Below are positions 36,355-45,615 of a DNA stretch of 64,000 bases, piece after piece (positions within the stretch are counted from its first letter, which is position 1; each line of letters opens with the position of its first letter). The notes beneath the pieces are model-generated. The model searched no databases, had not been told where the DNA came from, and was given only the letters and a program-made list of their open reading frames with translations. This stretch comes from Afipia sp. Lineage in GTDB: Bacteria; Pseudomonadota; Alphaproteobacteria; Rhizobiales; Xanthobacteraceae. The stretch lies in NCBI GenBank assembly GCA_030652315.1, contig JAUSAX010000060.1:39334-103333 (forward strand), in the 5' to 3' direction. The translations under genes and the position numbers were made by a program.

Positions 36355-38889
36355 ATGGACTACATCTACTACTGGAAGAAGGGCGAACGCGTTCAGAACT
36401 TCGGAGACTATCTCGCAGAATTCTTCATGGAGGAGCTCTTTTACCCGATCGGCAACGCGAAGAACTGCGTCTTTATCGGGGGAAGCGTCATAGACGATCT
36501 GTTCGTGCCGGACCCCCAAGACGACAATCGCGAAACCAAGACTATTTTCTGGGGATCTGGAGTGCGGACCAAGGGCGGACCGTCCGAGCATCGCCGGAAA
36601 GGAGTTCAGTTTCTTGCCGTGCGAGGCACTGCTACGGCCTCAGCGCTTCGGCTTGGCGCAGCGGTGCCTATCGGAGATCCGGCATTCCTGCTTCCCGCAT
36701 TATATACCCCAAAGCCCGCTGATGGCTTTGTCAACAAGACTGTATGCATTCCGCACTTTCATGATCAACGCTCGGATGAAGAACTGAGGAAGCTCAGCGG
36801 ATGCGATGAAGTCTTAAGGCCCAATCTTTCACCCCACACAAGTGAACTGCGCCGGTTCATCGATGCGGTCGCGTCGGCGAAATTTGTTTTGTCGGCCGCG
36901 ATGCATGGCGCCGTTACAGCAGCCGCATACAATCGCCCCTTCGGGTTTTGGGACAACGGGGAAATCGACGTCCCATTGAAGTGGGAAGAGATTGCAGAGC
37001 AACTTAATGTCCCGCTTGTCTTCTCATCGTCATTGTCAGAGGCCTTGGCCAATTATGAGAAGTCGATCCGGCCGGCTGTGAGAATTCCTTCGCTGATTGC
37101 TTCGCTCAGCAAGGCGCCTTTTCCGATCCGCCCCGCCGCTCTCCTTAACGTTGTAAAATTCGAACTGGCAAATGCGCCAGCAGAGAAAGCGCTATCAAGG
37201 CTGGAATCAATCATATCGCTGTTCGAGCGCCAGAGCGAACTGCAAGACGATGCCGTCACCGATATCGAGCTTGGCTATGCGGACACCCATCGTCGCCTTG
37301 CCGCTGCGCAAGAGACAGTAGCAGACCTCCGGAGAGAATTGTCCGAGCAAACGCTTAGGTTGAACGAGCTAGACCGCGCGAACGGGGAGGAAACCTTCGC
37401 GTTAAAGCGAGAGCTGGCATTTCAGGTAGAGCGCGGGAAAAGCTTGGAACGAAGGGAGGAAGTGCGTCTAACATCCGTGAGACGAACTTTTGAAGAAAGC
37501 ACTTCTTGGAAACTGACCAGACCTCTGCGAACTGTCGCGCGTCGAATACCCGATTCAGCTCGTAATGGACGCTACTTTAAACTGGCGAAATATCTGGTCA
37601 CTTTTCAGTTTGGTCCGATAAAGCGAAAGCTTGCTAGCTCGACGAGGCCAGTAAGGATGCGGCTGAGGCAGCTCCTCACCAACCCTGTTGTTGCCCGCGA
37701 TAACGCGACCGAGATATCCCCATCGAGCCTTCCTATAAAGCGCGAACACACGTTCAAGCACAAAGCAGGGAAAAGGCATGCCCTGATCATTGATAGCGTC
37801 TACCCGCGGCCAAATGAGGATTCAGGATCAGTGGATGCGATGAATCTCATCCTGTCCCTCAAAACGCTCGGCTATGATGTGTCATTTCTGCCAACAGCCG
37901 AATTTGCCTCAGACAGCCCGAACAAACGCGCGCTAGAGGCAATTGGAGTTTCGTGTCCAAGCTCCCGGAATTATGCCTCCCCAGAAGATGTCATCAAATC
38001 CTTGGGACGCTCAGTCGACGTTTGCATCCTGTCTCGGGTTCACGCGGGCGGCGCGTTCATGGAAAGCGTCAGACGTCACTGCGCCGACGCGAAGGTAATT
38101 TTCAACACGGTTGATCTGCACTTTCTTCGAGAGCAGAGAGATGCGCATCTCAAGGGCGACAGAAAATTGCTCAATCTCGCTCTCAGAACCAAAGAACGTG
38201 AGTTGGCGCTCATACGCCTTGCCGATGCGACTGTCGTGGTGTCTGAGGCCGAGAACGATCTCTTGAAGCAGCTCGTTCCCGGCTCACCCGTTTACACTCT
38301 GCCACTGGCACGCGCGGTGGTTAGAAGTAACGTAGGGTTCTCCGAACGGCGCGGCGTGGGATTTATCGGCGGATACGCACACACCCCAAATGTCGATGCC
38401 GTACACCATTTCCTGGACAGCATTTGGCCGATTGTCCGCAAGCAGCTGCCTGACGTTGAATTTTATGCAATGGGCGCGGATATGCCGACCGACATCATAA
38501 ACCGTCGCGAGCCGGGATTTGTCGCTCTCGGACATGTCCCGGATTTGCCAGACGCATTGAGCAAGATTCGGGTAATGGTTGCGCCGCTTCGGACTGGAGC
38601 GGGTGCAAAAGGAAAGGTTGCCACCGCGCTAGCTCATGGCGTGCCTTGCGTGTTGTCTCCAATTGCTGCTGAGGGAATGAGTCTCTCCAATGGAGAGAAT
38701 GTCGCTGTCGGAGAGACGGACGAATCATTCGCAGCGCAAGTCGTTGAAATGTACCTGAAGGCAGATAAGTGGGCCGCGATGTCTGAGGCGGGGCTGACGC
38801 TTATGGAGAAGGAATTTTCTCTCGATGCAAACAGGGAGCGTATTTCGAAACTGCTGTTATCCGCAGGCGCACCCGCTCCAATTAACTGA
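36355..38889 (+). CDS. Polysaccharide pyruvyl transferase - glycosyltransferase (GT4) fusion
   Basis: A single 844-residue frame with two enzyme domains. Residues 1 to about 235 resemble polysaccharide pyruvyl transferases: YWKKGERVQNFGDYLAEFF at the start, FWGSGVRTKG, AVRGTATASALRLG and SAAMHGAVTAAAYNRP. Residues about 270-375 form a coiled coil rich in Glu, Arg and Leu. A TSWKLTRPLR motif near residue 382, common in glycan-synthesis proteins, follows. From about residue 475 to the end it is a GT4-type glycosyltransferase with RPNEDSGSVDAMN, GFIGGYAHTPNVDAV, VAPLRTGAGAKGKVATALAHGVPCV and a conserved Glu in SPIAAEGM. It is followed nine bases later by a second fusion gene. The role in capsule, LPS or exopolysaccharide is inferred. 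Confidence 0.85.
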   Translation: MDYIYYWKKGERVQNFGDYLAEFFMEELFYPIGNAKNCVFIGGSVIDDLFVPDPQDDNRETKTIFWGSGVRTKGGPSEHRRKGVQFLAVRGTATASALRLGAAVPIGDPAFLLPALYTPKPADGFVNKTVCIPHFHDQRSDEELRKLSGCDEVLRPNLSPHTSELRRFIDAVASAKFVLSAAMHGAVTAAAYNRPFGFWDNGEIDVPLKWEEIAEQLNVPLVFSSSLSEALANYEKSIRPAVRIPSLIASLSKAPFPIRPAALLNVVKFELANAPAEKALSRLESIISLFERQSELQDDAVTDIELGYADTHRRLAAAQETVADLRRELSEQTLRLNELDRANGEETFALKRELAFQVERGKSLERREEVRLTSVRRTFEESTSWKLTRPLRTVARRIPDSARNGRYFKLAKYLVTFQFGPIKRKLASSTRPVRMRLRQLLTNPVVARDNATEISPSSLPIKREHTFKHKAGKRHALIIDSVYPRPNEDSGSVDAMNLILSLKTLGYDVSFLPTAEFASDSPNKRALEAIGVSCPSSRNYASPEDVIKSLGRSVDVCILSRVHAGGAFMESVRRHCADAKVIFNTVDLHFLREQRDAHLKGDRKLLNLALRTKERELALIRLADATVVVSEAENDLLKQLVPGSPVYTLPLARAVVRSNVGFSERRGVGFIGGYAHTPNVDAVHHFLDSIWPIVRKQLPDVEFYAMGADMPTDIINRREPGFVALGHVPDLPDALSKIRVMVAPLRTGAGAKGKVATALAHGVPCVLSPIAAEGMSLSNGENVAVGETDESFAAQVVEMYLKADKWAAMSEAGLTLMEKEFSLDANRERISKLLLSAGAPAPIN

Positions 38890-38898
38890 TTTGCGACG

Positions 38899-40758
38899 AT
38901 GCCTGTAACGAAGAGGAGCGGCAGCTTGATATACTTTACTATCTGCTCGAAAAATTTCCTGGGCTATGCGCTTGCATTGTACAGGTCACTCGTCGCTCAT
39001 CATGCATCCGTACATTTTCACGTCGCTGTTTGTGACGATCTCTCCAATTTTGATCGACTGCAGTTTCCTTTCGAAATTCTAAGCATCGACCAATTGGGCA
39101 TCCCAAATTTTGACGAGATGCGTCGTCGGTACAACATCACAGAGCTAAACACCGCGATAAAACCCTTCGTTTTTTCGTATTTGTTCGATTCACAGCCTAA
39201 CCAGCCTGTCGTTTATCTGGATCCGGATATTTTCATTGTCTCTCCGTTGGATGAATTGAATCAACTCATCGAATCTGGCGCGGATTGTGTTCTTACACCT
39301 CACATATCTGAACCCGCCGAATATGCGGAAATGAGCGATGACAAGTTTCTCCAGTATGGGATCTACAATCTTGGTTTCTGCATGCTGCGAGGAACCGATG
39401 AAGTAAGAAGGGTCGCTTCGTGGTGGGGACGAAGACTGGAGACTCATTGCGTTATTGATCTGCCTAATGGACTTTTTGTCGATCAGAAGTGGGCCGACCT
39501 GCTGCCTGCCTTCATCGGCAATACAAAGATTCTGCGGCATCCAGGCTATAACGTCGCTTATTGGAACTTGTCACAAAGACGCGTTCGCCGGGAAGAAGGT
39601 GTTTGGACTGTAAACGGAGAGCCACTTCGTTTTTTCCACTTCAGCGGCAACAAGATTGAAGACACCTCAATCTTATCGCGCCACAGCTCACAGTTTAGCA
39701 TTGGCAACTCAGGCGACGTGTCACTCCTGCTCGACCAGTACAGAGACGAAGTGTTTTTTAACGGACATTCGCACTACACGACCGTTCCTTATGGATTTAG
39801 CTGGAGCGGATCGACTGGCCACAACGCCCACACGGATGAAAGCATTGCTCGAGAACGGCAATCCCGAAAGGGAGACATTCCGCACCTGCCGCTTCTGAAA
39901 TCACGCTCTCTCGAAGAGTATGATATTGCCCGCTCGTTTCTTCAGAATGTTATCCGTGAGCGCGAGCAGGTTGAACAAGAAGCTATCCCATTTGGTGAGG
40001 ATGCCTTCAGGCTCACAGGATATTGCGCCTGTTGCGCTAAAACACATAGCTTTCAGGTCAGCGGGATGTATTCGTCCAGAACTTTGGCGGATGGACGCGT
40101 CGTTCCAAATTGGCGTGAGCACTTGAATTGTCTTGCGTGCGGGCTGGTCAATCGCGTCCGCGCCTCGTTACAGATTTTCCGCCAAGAGTTTTCTCCGGCT
40201 GAAACCGATTCGATTTACATAACGGAAGCAATCACCCCGACGTATAGCTGGGTGAAGGAGAGATTTGCCAATACGACCGGAAGCGAATTCTTCCCGGATG
40301 CCCGACTGTCTGGCGAGATCAGAAACGGTGTTCTTCACCAGGACATTCAGTCGATGTCCTTTAAGGATCATTCGTTTGACCATGTCCTCAGTTTTGATGT
40401 GCTGGAGCACGTGCCATATCACAATAAGGCATTCGAGGAATTCTTCCGATGCCTGAAGCCAGGCGGAAGATTGCTTTTTACGGCTCCTTTCAGTGCCGCC
40501 TTGAACGACCATCACGTACAAGCAGAACTGAGTTCATCCGGAGAACTGATAATCTATGGCGAGCCGGAATATCACGGCAATCCGGTGGATATGGAAAAGG
40601 GCTCACTCAGTTTCAGGCGTTACGGGTGGCGGGTTCTCGATGAACTTCGGAAGGTCGGCTTTGAAGATTGTGAGGTTCTGACCTACTGGTCGAAAGAACT
40701 GCTCTATTTTGGAAACCCTCAGCATGTCATTTGCGCGACGAAGAGGGCGACACCCTAG
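38899..40758 (+). CDS. Glycosyltransferase - methyltransferase fusion protein
   Basis: A 619-residue protein with three parts. Residues 1 to about 290 are a GT-A-type glycosyltransferase opening YFTICSKNFLGYALALYRSL, with the metal-binding DPD in VVYLDPDIFIV near residue 106 and a late HFSGNK motif. Around residues 372-415 two cysteine pairs (CACC and CLAC) look like a small zinc-binding region. The C-terminal third is a class I SAM methyltransferase with HSFDHVLSFDVLEHVPYHNKAFEEFFRCLKPGG. Downstream of the pyruvyl transferase fusion, it appears co-transcribed with it. It may add and methylate a sugar on a surface glycan, or modify a protein; that is inference. Base composition is AT-richer than the genome around it. 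Confidence 0.85.
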   Translation: MPVTKRSGSLIYFTICSKNFLGYALALYRSLVAHHASVHFHVAVCDDLSNFDRLQFPFEILSIDQLGIPNFDEMRRRYNITELNTAIKPFVFSYLFDSQPNQPVVYLDPDIFIVSPLDELNQLIESGADCVLTPHISEPAEYAEMSDDKFLQYGIYNLGFCMLRGTDEVRRVASWWGRRLETHCVIDLPNGLFVDQKWADLLPAFIGNTKILRHPGYNVAYWNLSQRRVRREEGVWTVNGEPLRFFHFSGNKIEDTSILSRHSSQFSIGNSGDVSLLLDQYRDEVFFNGHSHYTTVPYGFSWSGSTGHNAHTDESIARERQSRKGDIPHLPLLKSRSLEEYDIARSFLQNVIREREQVEQEAIPFGEDAFRLTGYCACCAKTHSFQVSGMYSSRTLADGRVVPNWREHLNCLACGLVNRVRASLQIFRQEFSPAETDSIYITEAITPTYSWVKERFANTTGSEFFPDARLSGEIRNGVLHQDIQSMSFKDHSFDHVLSFDVLEHVPYHNKAFEEFFRCLKPGGRLLFTAPFSAALNDHHVQAELSSSGELIIYGEPEYHGNPVDMEKGSLSFRRYGWRVLDELRKVGFEDCEVLTYWSKELLYFGNPQHVICATKRATP

Positions 40759-41009
40759 ATATGAGCGACTTCGACCGATCTTGATCAATCGTGCGGGAAG
40801 CGCCAAGCAAAGCCGTTTGCGCGAACCGCGAACTGCGCATTTGCAGCGCCAAGGTCGAAAAGCTGAGATTTGTGTGCGGCTCCCGTGCGATATGCCCGGA
40901 CCAGCACACGGTCGCTCTTGGGGCGAGGCCGGGCTTGAGGGAAAATCCACGCTCGCAGGCCGCCCAGCTGATGAAGTTAGGTAATGTCAGGCTGCAAGAC
41001 GGCATTTGC

Positions 41010-41099
41010 TGGCGGAGAGAGCGGGATTCGAACCCGCGATACGGTTTCCCGTATACACACTTTCCAGGCGTGCGCCTTCAACCACTCGGCCACCTCTCC
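41010..41099 (-). tRNA. tRNA-Ser (GGA anticodon)
   Basis: A 90-base serine tRNA read on the minus strand, starting GGAGAGGTGGCCGAG at 41099. The anticodon GGA (complement of 41063-41065) sits in the loop CTGGAAA. A long variable arm follows, then the TTCGAAT T-loop, and the acceptor closes with CTCTCC plus discriminator G. The CCA end is encoded (41010-41012). Its 3' end points to the AT-rich glycan island on the left. Confidence 0.97.
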
Positions 41100-41188
41100 A
41101 TGCGCCTGTCATGAAGGGGCGCGCGCCGATTTGCAAGAGAGTGCGGGCGTCAGCTCAAAATATTCCGTAAATATCTGAAATTCAGGCG

Positions 41189-42685
41189 TTAATTTGCCAT
41201 GGGCCGGGGCCCAAAGTGCACCGAATCACGCATCCGGCGATCGCCGAGGGAGGATGCCCCCGCGACCCGCAGCGGTTGGACAACCGACGGCAACAGGCTC
41301 GGCCCCATCCCCACATGCGCGTTTTCCAAAGCCTCGATGAATTCGGCAAACCAGTTATGGATGGTGCCCGCCCGCAGCTTGGTCATCATGGCCTCCCACC
41401 GCATCCGGCGCTCGGTCGACGGCATCGACAACGCGGTCGCGATGGTGCGCGCCATGCCGTCGATATCGTGCGGATTGACCAATAGCGCAGCGTCGAGTTC
41501 GTTCGCCGCACCAGCAAATTTTGACAGCACGAGAACGCCGGGATCGATGGGATTTTGAGCGGCGACATATTCCTTGGCGACAAGATTCATGCCGTCATGC
41601 AGCGGCGTCACCACACCGACCTGCGCGGCGCGATAGAAGCCTGCAAGCACGGTCTGGCTAAACCCCTTGCTGAGATAGCGGATCGGCGTCCAGTCCACTT
41701 CACCGTGACGGCCGTTGACCTCGGTCACCTGCTTCGACAATTCGTCCTGCAGGTTGCTGTAGGCCTCGATGCCGCCGCGCGACGGCGTCGCGATCTGCAG
41801 CAACGACACTGAGCGCTTCAATGACGGCTGGATTTCAAACAGCCTATCAAACGCGCTGATGCGATTGACGAGGCCCTTGGAATAATCCACCCGGTCGACG
41901 CCGATCGCGAGACGTTCACCATGCAAGCTCTTGCGCAGCCGCGACACATCCGGATGCGACGCCGCACGCTGGGCCTGCGCCGCGAACCCATCGACATCGA
42001 TGCCGATGGGAAACGCCCCGATGCGCGAAGTGCCGAAGCGTGAAGAGACGATGCCGCCATCGACCTCAAGACCAAGCTCCGCACGCAAATAGGTTGTGAA
42101 ATTCTCGCAGTCATCCTCGGTCTGGAAGCCAATCAGGTCATAGGCGAGCATCGCCTCAACCAGATCACGATGATGCGGAACGCCGGAAATTACGCGGCGC
42201 GCGGGCCATGGCGTATGCAGGAAGAAGCCAAGCGGATTGCGGACTCCAAGCTCGCGCATCTCCGCACCCAGCGCGAGGAAGTGATAGTCCTGAATCCAGA
42301 ACGCCGCGCTCGGTTTGTTAAAGCGCATCAGCGCGCGCGCCATGAACGCGTTCACCTCGCGATAGGACTGATAGTCATCCTGCGAAACACTGATCAGATC
42401 CGTGCGTGAATGCAGCGCGGGCCACAAGGCAGAATTGGCGAAGCCTTCGTAGTAGCCGCCGTAATGTGCCGCAGGAAGATCAAGCAACGCCAGAGCGCCT
42501 GCGCCCAGCGCTTCGATCTCAGCGAATGAATCCTTGGAAACATTGTCGCGAACGCGACCGGATGAGCCAACCCAGATCGCACCGGACTTTTCAACTACAG
42601 GCAGCAGCGCTGCTGCCAGTCCACCGGTCATCGGCTCATTTGCTTTTGCACGAGCGACACGGTTGGAAACGACGACGAGATCCAC
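41189..42685 (-). CDS. otsA: Trehalose-6-phosphate synthase
   Basis: A GT20 glycosyltransferase that joins UDP-glucose and glucose-6-phosphate to trehalose-6-phosphate in the cytosol. The product is 498 residues. Family motifs present are VVSNRV and MTGGLAAAL at the N-terminus, FWIQDYHFLALG, the donor-site GVDRVDYSKGL, and the MNLVAKEYVAAQ segment. The start is GTG 42685, preceded by AGGGAGG seven bases away. It is the last gene of a trehalose cluster, with 279 bases separating it from the GH15 gene; that gap may hold a separate promoter. It likely serves osmotic or desiccation tolerance. Confidence 0.95.
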   Translation of the reverse strand: MDLVVVSNRVARAKANEPMTGGLAAALLPVVEKSGAIWVGSSGRVRDNVSKDSFAEIEALGAGALALLDLPAAHYGGYYEGFANSALWPALHSRTDLISVSQDDYQSYREVNAFMARALMRFNKPSAAFWIQDYHFLALGAEMRELGVRNPLGFFLHTPWPARRVISGVPHHRDLVEAMLAYDLIGFQTEDDCENFTTYLRAELGLEVDGGIVSSRFGTSRIGAFPIGIDVDGFAAQAQRAASHPDVSRLRKSLHGERLAIGVDRVDYSKGLVNRISAFDRLFEIQPSLKRSVSLLQIATPSRGGIEAYSNLQDELSKQVTEVNGRHGEVDWTPIRYLSKGFSQTVLAGFYRAAQVGVVTPLHDGMNLVAKEYVAAQNPIDPGVLVLSKFAGAANELDAALLVNPHDIDGMARTIATALSMPSTERRMRWEAMMTKLRAGTIHNWFAEFIEALENAHVGMGPSLLPSVVQPLRVAGASSLGDRRMRDSVHFGPRPMAN

Positions 42686-42964
42686 AGAGTGCCCTCCCTA
42701 GTTTTGCAGCCGCAAAACCAACACCTGTTCATCAATATGGTTCCCTGCCACCCTTCAGACGGATTGATGTCAAATTTGGGTAAGCAAAGCGGAACCGGGT
42801 TCCATTAAGCAAAAGGGTGAAGCATTAAAAACGATTTGCATAGTCTTGACACAGATGGAATCGCGCAACGCGCACGTATGCAAAATACCGTCACGTATTC
42901 CTTGCTTCATCGCGACAGAAACGAATCCGATTCAATCGCGCGCATAGCTCTCGAAACAGCAACA

Positions 42965-44803
42965 CTAACTGCGCCAATAGCGATCCTCCCAGTTCCGCGA
43001 CAACTTCATACCGGTGAGGATTAATCCCGCCATCGAATAGGTCTGCGGGAAATTCCCGAACAGGGCACCGGTCTTCGGATCGACGTCCTCCGACAGCAGG
43101 CCGTAACGATTGCGATGCGCGAGCGCGTCAGCAAACGCCTCGCGCGCTTCCTCACGCCGCCCCTGCTGCCACCACGCATCGATCAGCCAGAACCGGCAGA
43201 TCATGAACGCAGTCACAGGCAATCCAAAATCGTCTTCTGCCGCGTAGCGCATCACGTGCTTCTCGCGCAGCAGTTCCCGCTCCATCACCGCCACCGTCTT
43301 GACGAAACGCGGATCATCGACCTCGCATACACCGAGATCCGGCAGCAGCAGCACGCTGGCATCGAGATCGTCGGAGCCGAATGCAGCGGTGAAGGCCTCG
43401 CGTTTCGGATTCCAGGCTCTTTCAAGAAGCTCCTTGTGAATCGGATCGGCGACCGAGTTCCAGTAGGCCGCGCGATCGTGCAGGCCGAGCCGCGCGGCGA
43501 TCGATGCGAGCCTGTTGACGCCCGCCCAGCACATTGCTGCGGAATGGGTGTGAATACGCTGACGTCCGCGATATTCCCAAATCCCGGCGTCGGGTTTCAG
43601 TGCGACACTGGCTGCTTTCTCTCCGAGATCCTCAAGCAGATGAAACAGCTTCTCCCCACCTGGTGTCGGCAGCCGGCGATCGAAGAATAGCGGCAGCGCC
43701 GCGAGGATCACGCTGCCATAGGTATCGTGCTGGCTTTGCTCGACAGCCGCATTGCCGACACGGACCGGGCCATCGCCCCGATAACCCTTCAGATCTGTCG
43801 CTATCCACTCGTCGAGCGGCAGATTCGGCACCACGCTGTAGACCGGCTTCAGCGGCCCATCTGTATTGGCTGCAATCGACAAGGTGAAGCCAATAAAATC
43901 CTCCATCGTCTGCGTCGCACCAACGCGATTCAGCGCCTTCACCACGAAGTAAGCGTCGCGCAGCCAGCAGAAGCGATAATCCCAGGTGCGGCCGGAACCC
44001 GGCGCTTCCGGTATCGATGTGGTGTGCGCGGCGATGATGCCTCCGGTCTCCTCGAAATTCGACAGCTTCAGCGTAATCGCGGCGCGGATGATCGCTTCCT
44101 GATAGTCGTAAGAGATATAAAGACGCCGCACCCAATGCAGCCAGTACGCCTTGGTCTGCTCGGCGAATGACTTCGCGGTCGCCGCGAGATCGCCGGGATA
44201 AGGCTCGTCGTGACCGAACACCATGTGCACCGGCCGCGTCAGCACGAACGGCGATTCATGCTCGATCATGGCGATCGGCGCATCGGTGGTGACGCGAACC
44301 GTCGATTCGTCCTCGACGTAGCGAATGTGATTACTGCCGAGCGAGCTTCGCTTCAGCGGCTTGCCGTAGGAATGCGTCGGCCGGACACGAATGGTAATGC
44401 GCGGCAACCCGGCAATCGGCTCGATGATGCGAAATAGCTGCGGCGGCCGGAACATGCGCCCGTATTGCCGGAAACGCGGCGCGAAATCGGTGATGCGAAC
44501 AGCGTTGCCCTTGGCATCGGTGAGAACAGTCTCCACAAGCGCCGTATTGCGGACGTACTCGGATTTGAAATCCACCATGCCGTCGAGCACGACGTCGCTG
44601 AAACCCTTCTCTTCGTCACCCGCGAGCAACCGCGAGAACACCGGATCGCCATCGAAGCGCGGGAAACACCACCACACCAGCCGCGAGGTCGGATCGACCA
44701 GCGCCGCGGTCTTGCAGTTTCCGATCACCGCGAGATCGAGTCCATGATCGATCCTCGCGCCAGTTTCAGTCTGCGATCCAGTGATAGCCTTGGGAATATT
44801 CAT
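42965..44803 (-). CDS. Glycoside hydrolase family 15 protein (glucoamylase/trehalase-like)
   Basis: A 612-residue GH15 enzyme. An N-terminal beta-rich domain opens with LAVIGNCKTAALVDPTSRLVWWCFPRFDGDPVF. The catalytic alpha-barrel contains TWDYRFCWLRDAYF, DAGIWEYRG with a candidate catalytic Glu, and GLLSEDVDPKTGALFGNFPQ with the second. Mycobacterial members with this architecture hydrolyse trehalose, and the setting between otsB and otsA favours action on trehalose or a related glucan. Glucoamylase activity is an alternative. Its ATG overlaps the otsB stop (ATGA at 44800-44803), showing translational coupling. No signal peptide is seen, so it acts in the cytosol. Confidence 0.92.
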   Translation of the reverse strand: MNIPKAITGSQTETGARIDHGLDLAVIGNCKTAALVDPTSRLVWWCFPRFDGDPVFSRLLAGDEEKGFSDVVLDGMVDFKSEYVRNTALVETVLTDAKGNAVRITDFAPRFRQYGRMFRPPQLFRIIEPIAGLPRITIRVRPTHSYGKPLKRSSLGSNHIRYVEDESTVRVTTDAPIAMIEHESPFVLTRPVHMVFGHDEPYPGDLAATAKSFAEQTKAYWLHWVRRLYISYDYQEAIIRAAITLKLSNFEETGGIIAAHTTSIPEAPGSGRTWDYRFCWLRDAYFVVKALNRVGATQTMEDFIGFTLSIAANTDGPLKPVYSVVPNLPLDEWIATDLKGYRGDGPVRVGNAAVEQSQHDTYGSVILAALPLFFDRRLPTPGGEKLFHLLEDLGEKAASVALKPDAGIWEYRGRQRIHTHSAAMCWAGVNRLASIAARLGLHDRAAYWNSVADPIHKELLERAWNPKREAFTAAFGSDDLDASVLLLPDLGVCEVDDPRFVKTVAVMERELLREKHVMRYAAEDDFGLPVTAFMICRFWLIDAWWQQGRREEAREAFADALAHRNRYGLLSEDVDPKTGALFGNFPQTYSMAGLILTGMKLSRNWEDRYWRS

Positions 44804-45612
44804 TGCGCCGCCATCGCTTCTTCATCGAGTAAATGCGTGAGCCAGGCGCGAACGTCCTTCGGGGCCTTGAACTGCCCGTTGACGCCGTGCGCACGCCGGC
44901 CCACCGAGAATGACACACCGTGAAACGCCGGCATGATGGCGAACACGGATTCGTCGGTGACATCATCACCAATGAATATGGGATTGCGCCCGGAGAAAGG
45001 CGCGTGATTCATCAATTCGCGAACGCCGGTCGCCTTGGTGAAACCGGCGGGCTTGATCTCGCACACGAATTTTCCCGGAAGCACTTCAATCGGGGCTTGC
45101 GGCAGATCGGCGCGGATCGCCGACACCGCTTCATAGATCGTTCGTTCGAATTGCGGCGCCAGCCGGTAATGCAGCGCGACGGAGTAACCCTTGTCCTCGT
45201 ACAGAATGCCGGGGCTGAGATGAGAGATCGCGATGAAACGCCGCTTCAGGTCATTGTCCATCGGGGGCGCGCACGACGCGACCGCCTCGTTTTCGGTCGA
45301 CAACCGCATTTCCGCGCCATGGCCGCCAACCGCGGGAAACTGCAACGGCGCAAATATGACATCGATATCGGTCAGCGAGCGACCGCTGACCAATGCGAGC
45401 GCGCCGTCCAGGCGATCATGCAGCGTTTGAAGAACCAAGCCAAGTTTCGGCGGCACCACGACATCGCGAGGCGTCGGCGCCAGCTCAAGCAATGTGCCGT
45501 CGATATCGAGCAGCAACGCAGTCTGGTCCAGATCCGGCACAATTCCGGCCGGGGCTGGCAGTACGTCTCCGACAGACTTTACGGTAGAATTCTCAATCAC
45601 ACGATGATCCAT
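44800..45612 (-). CDS. otsB: Trehalose-6-phosphate phosphatase
   Basis: A 270-residue HAD-superfamily phosphatase that converts trehalose-6-phosphate to trehalose. HAD motif I is LLLDIDGTLLEL (residues about 33-44), motif III includes the conserved Lys of GKFVCEIKPAGFTKATGV, and motif IV is FIGDDVTDESVF. The segment ALVSGRSLTDIDVIF is typical of OtsB. It overlaps the GH15 gene by four bases and starts three bases after the MFS gene stop, so these three genes form one transcript. Confidence 0.95.
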   Translation of the reverse strand: MDHRVIENSTVKSVGDVLPAPAGIVPDLDQTALLLDIDGTLLELAPTPRDVVVPPKLGLVLQTLHDRLDGALALVSGRSLTDIDVIFAPLQFPAVGGHGAEMRLSTENEAVASCAPPMDNDLKRRFIAISHLSPGILYEDKGYSVALHYRLAPQFERTIYEAVSAIRADLPQAPIEVLPGKFVCEIKPAGFTKATGVRELMNHAPFSGRNPIFIGDDVTDESVFAIMPAFHGVSFSVGRRAHGVNGQFKAPKDVRAWLTHLLDEEAMAAQ

Positions 45613-45615
45613 CCG

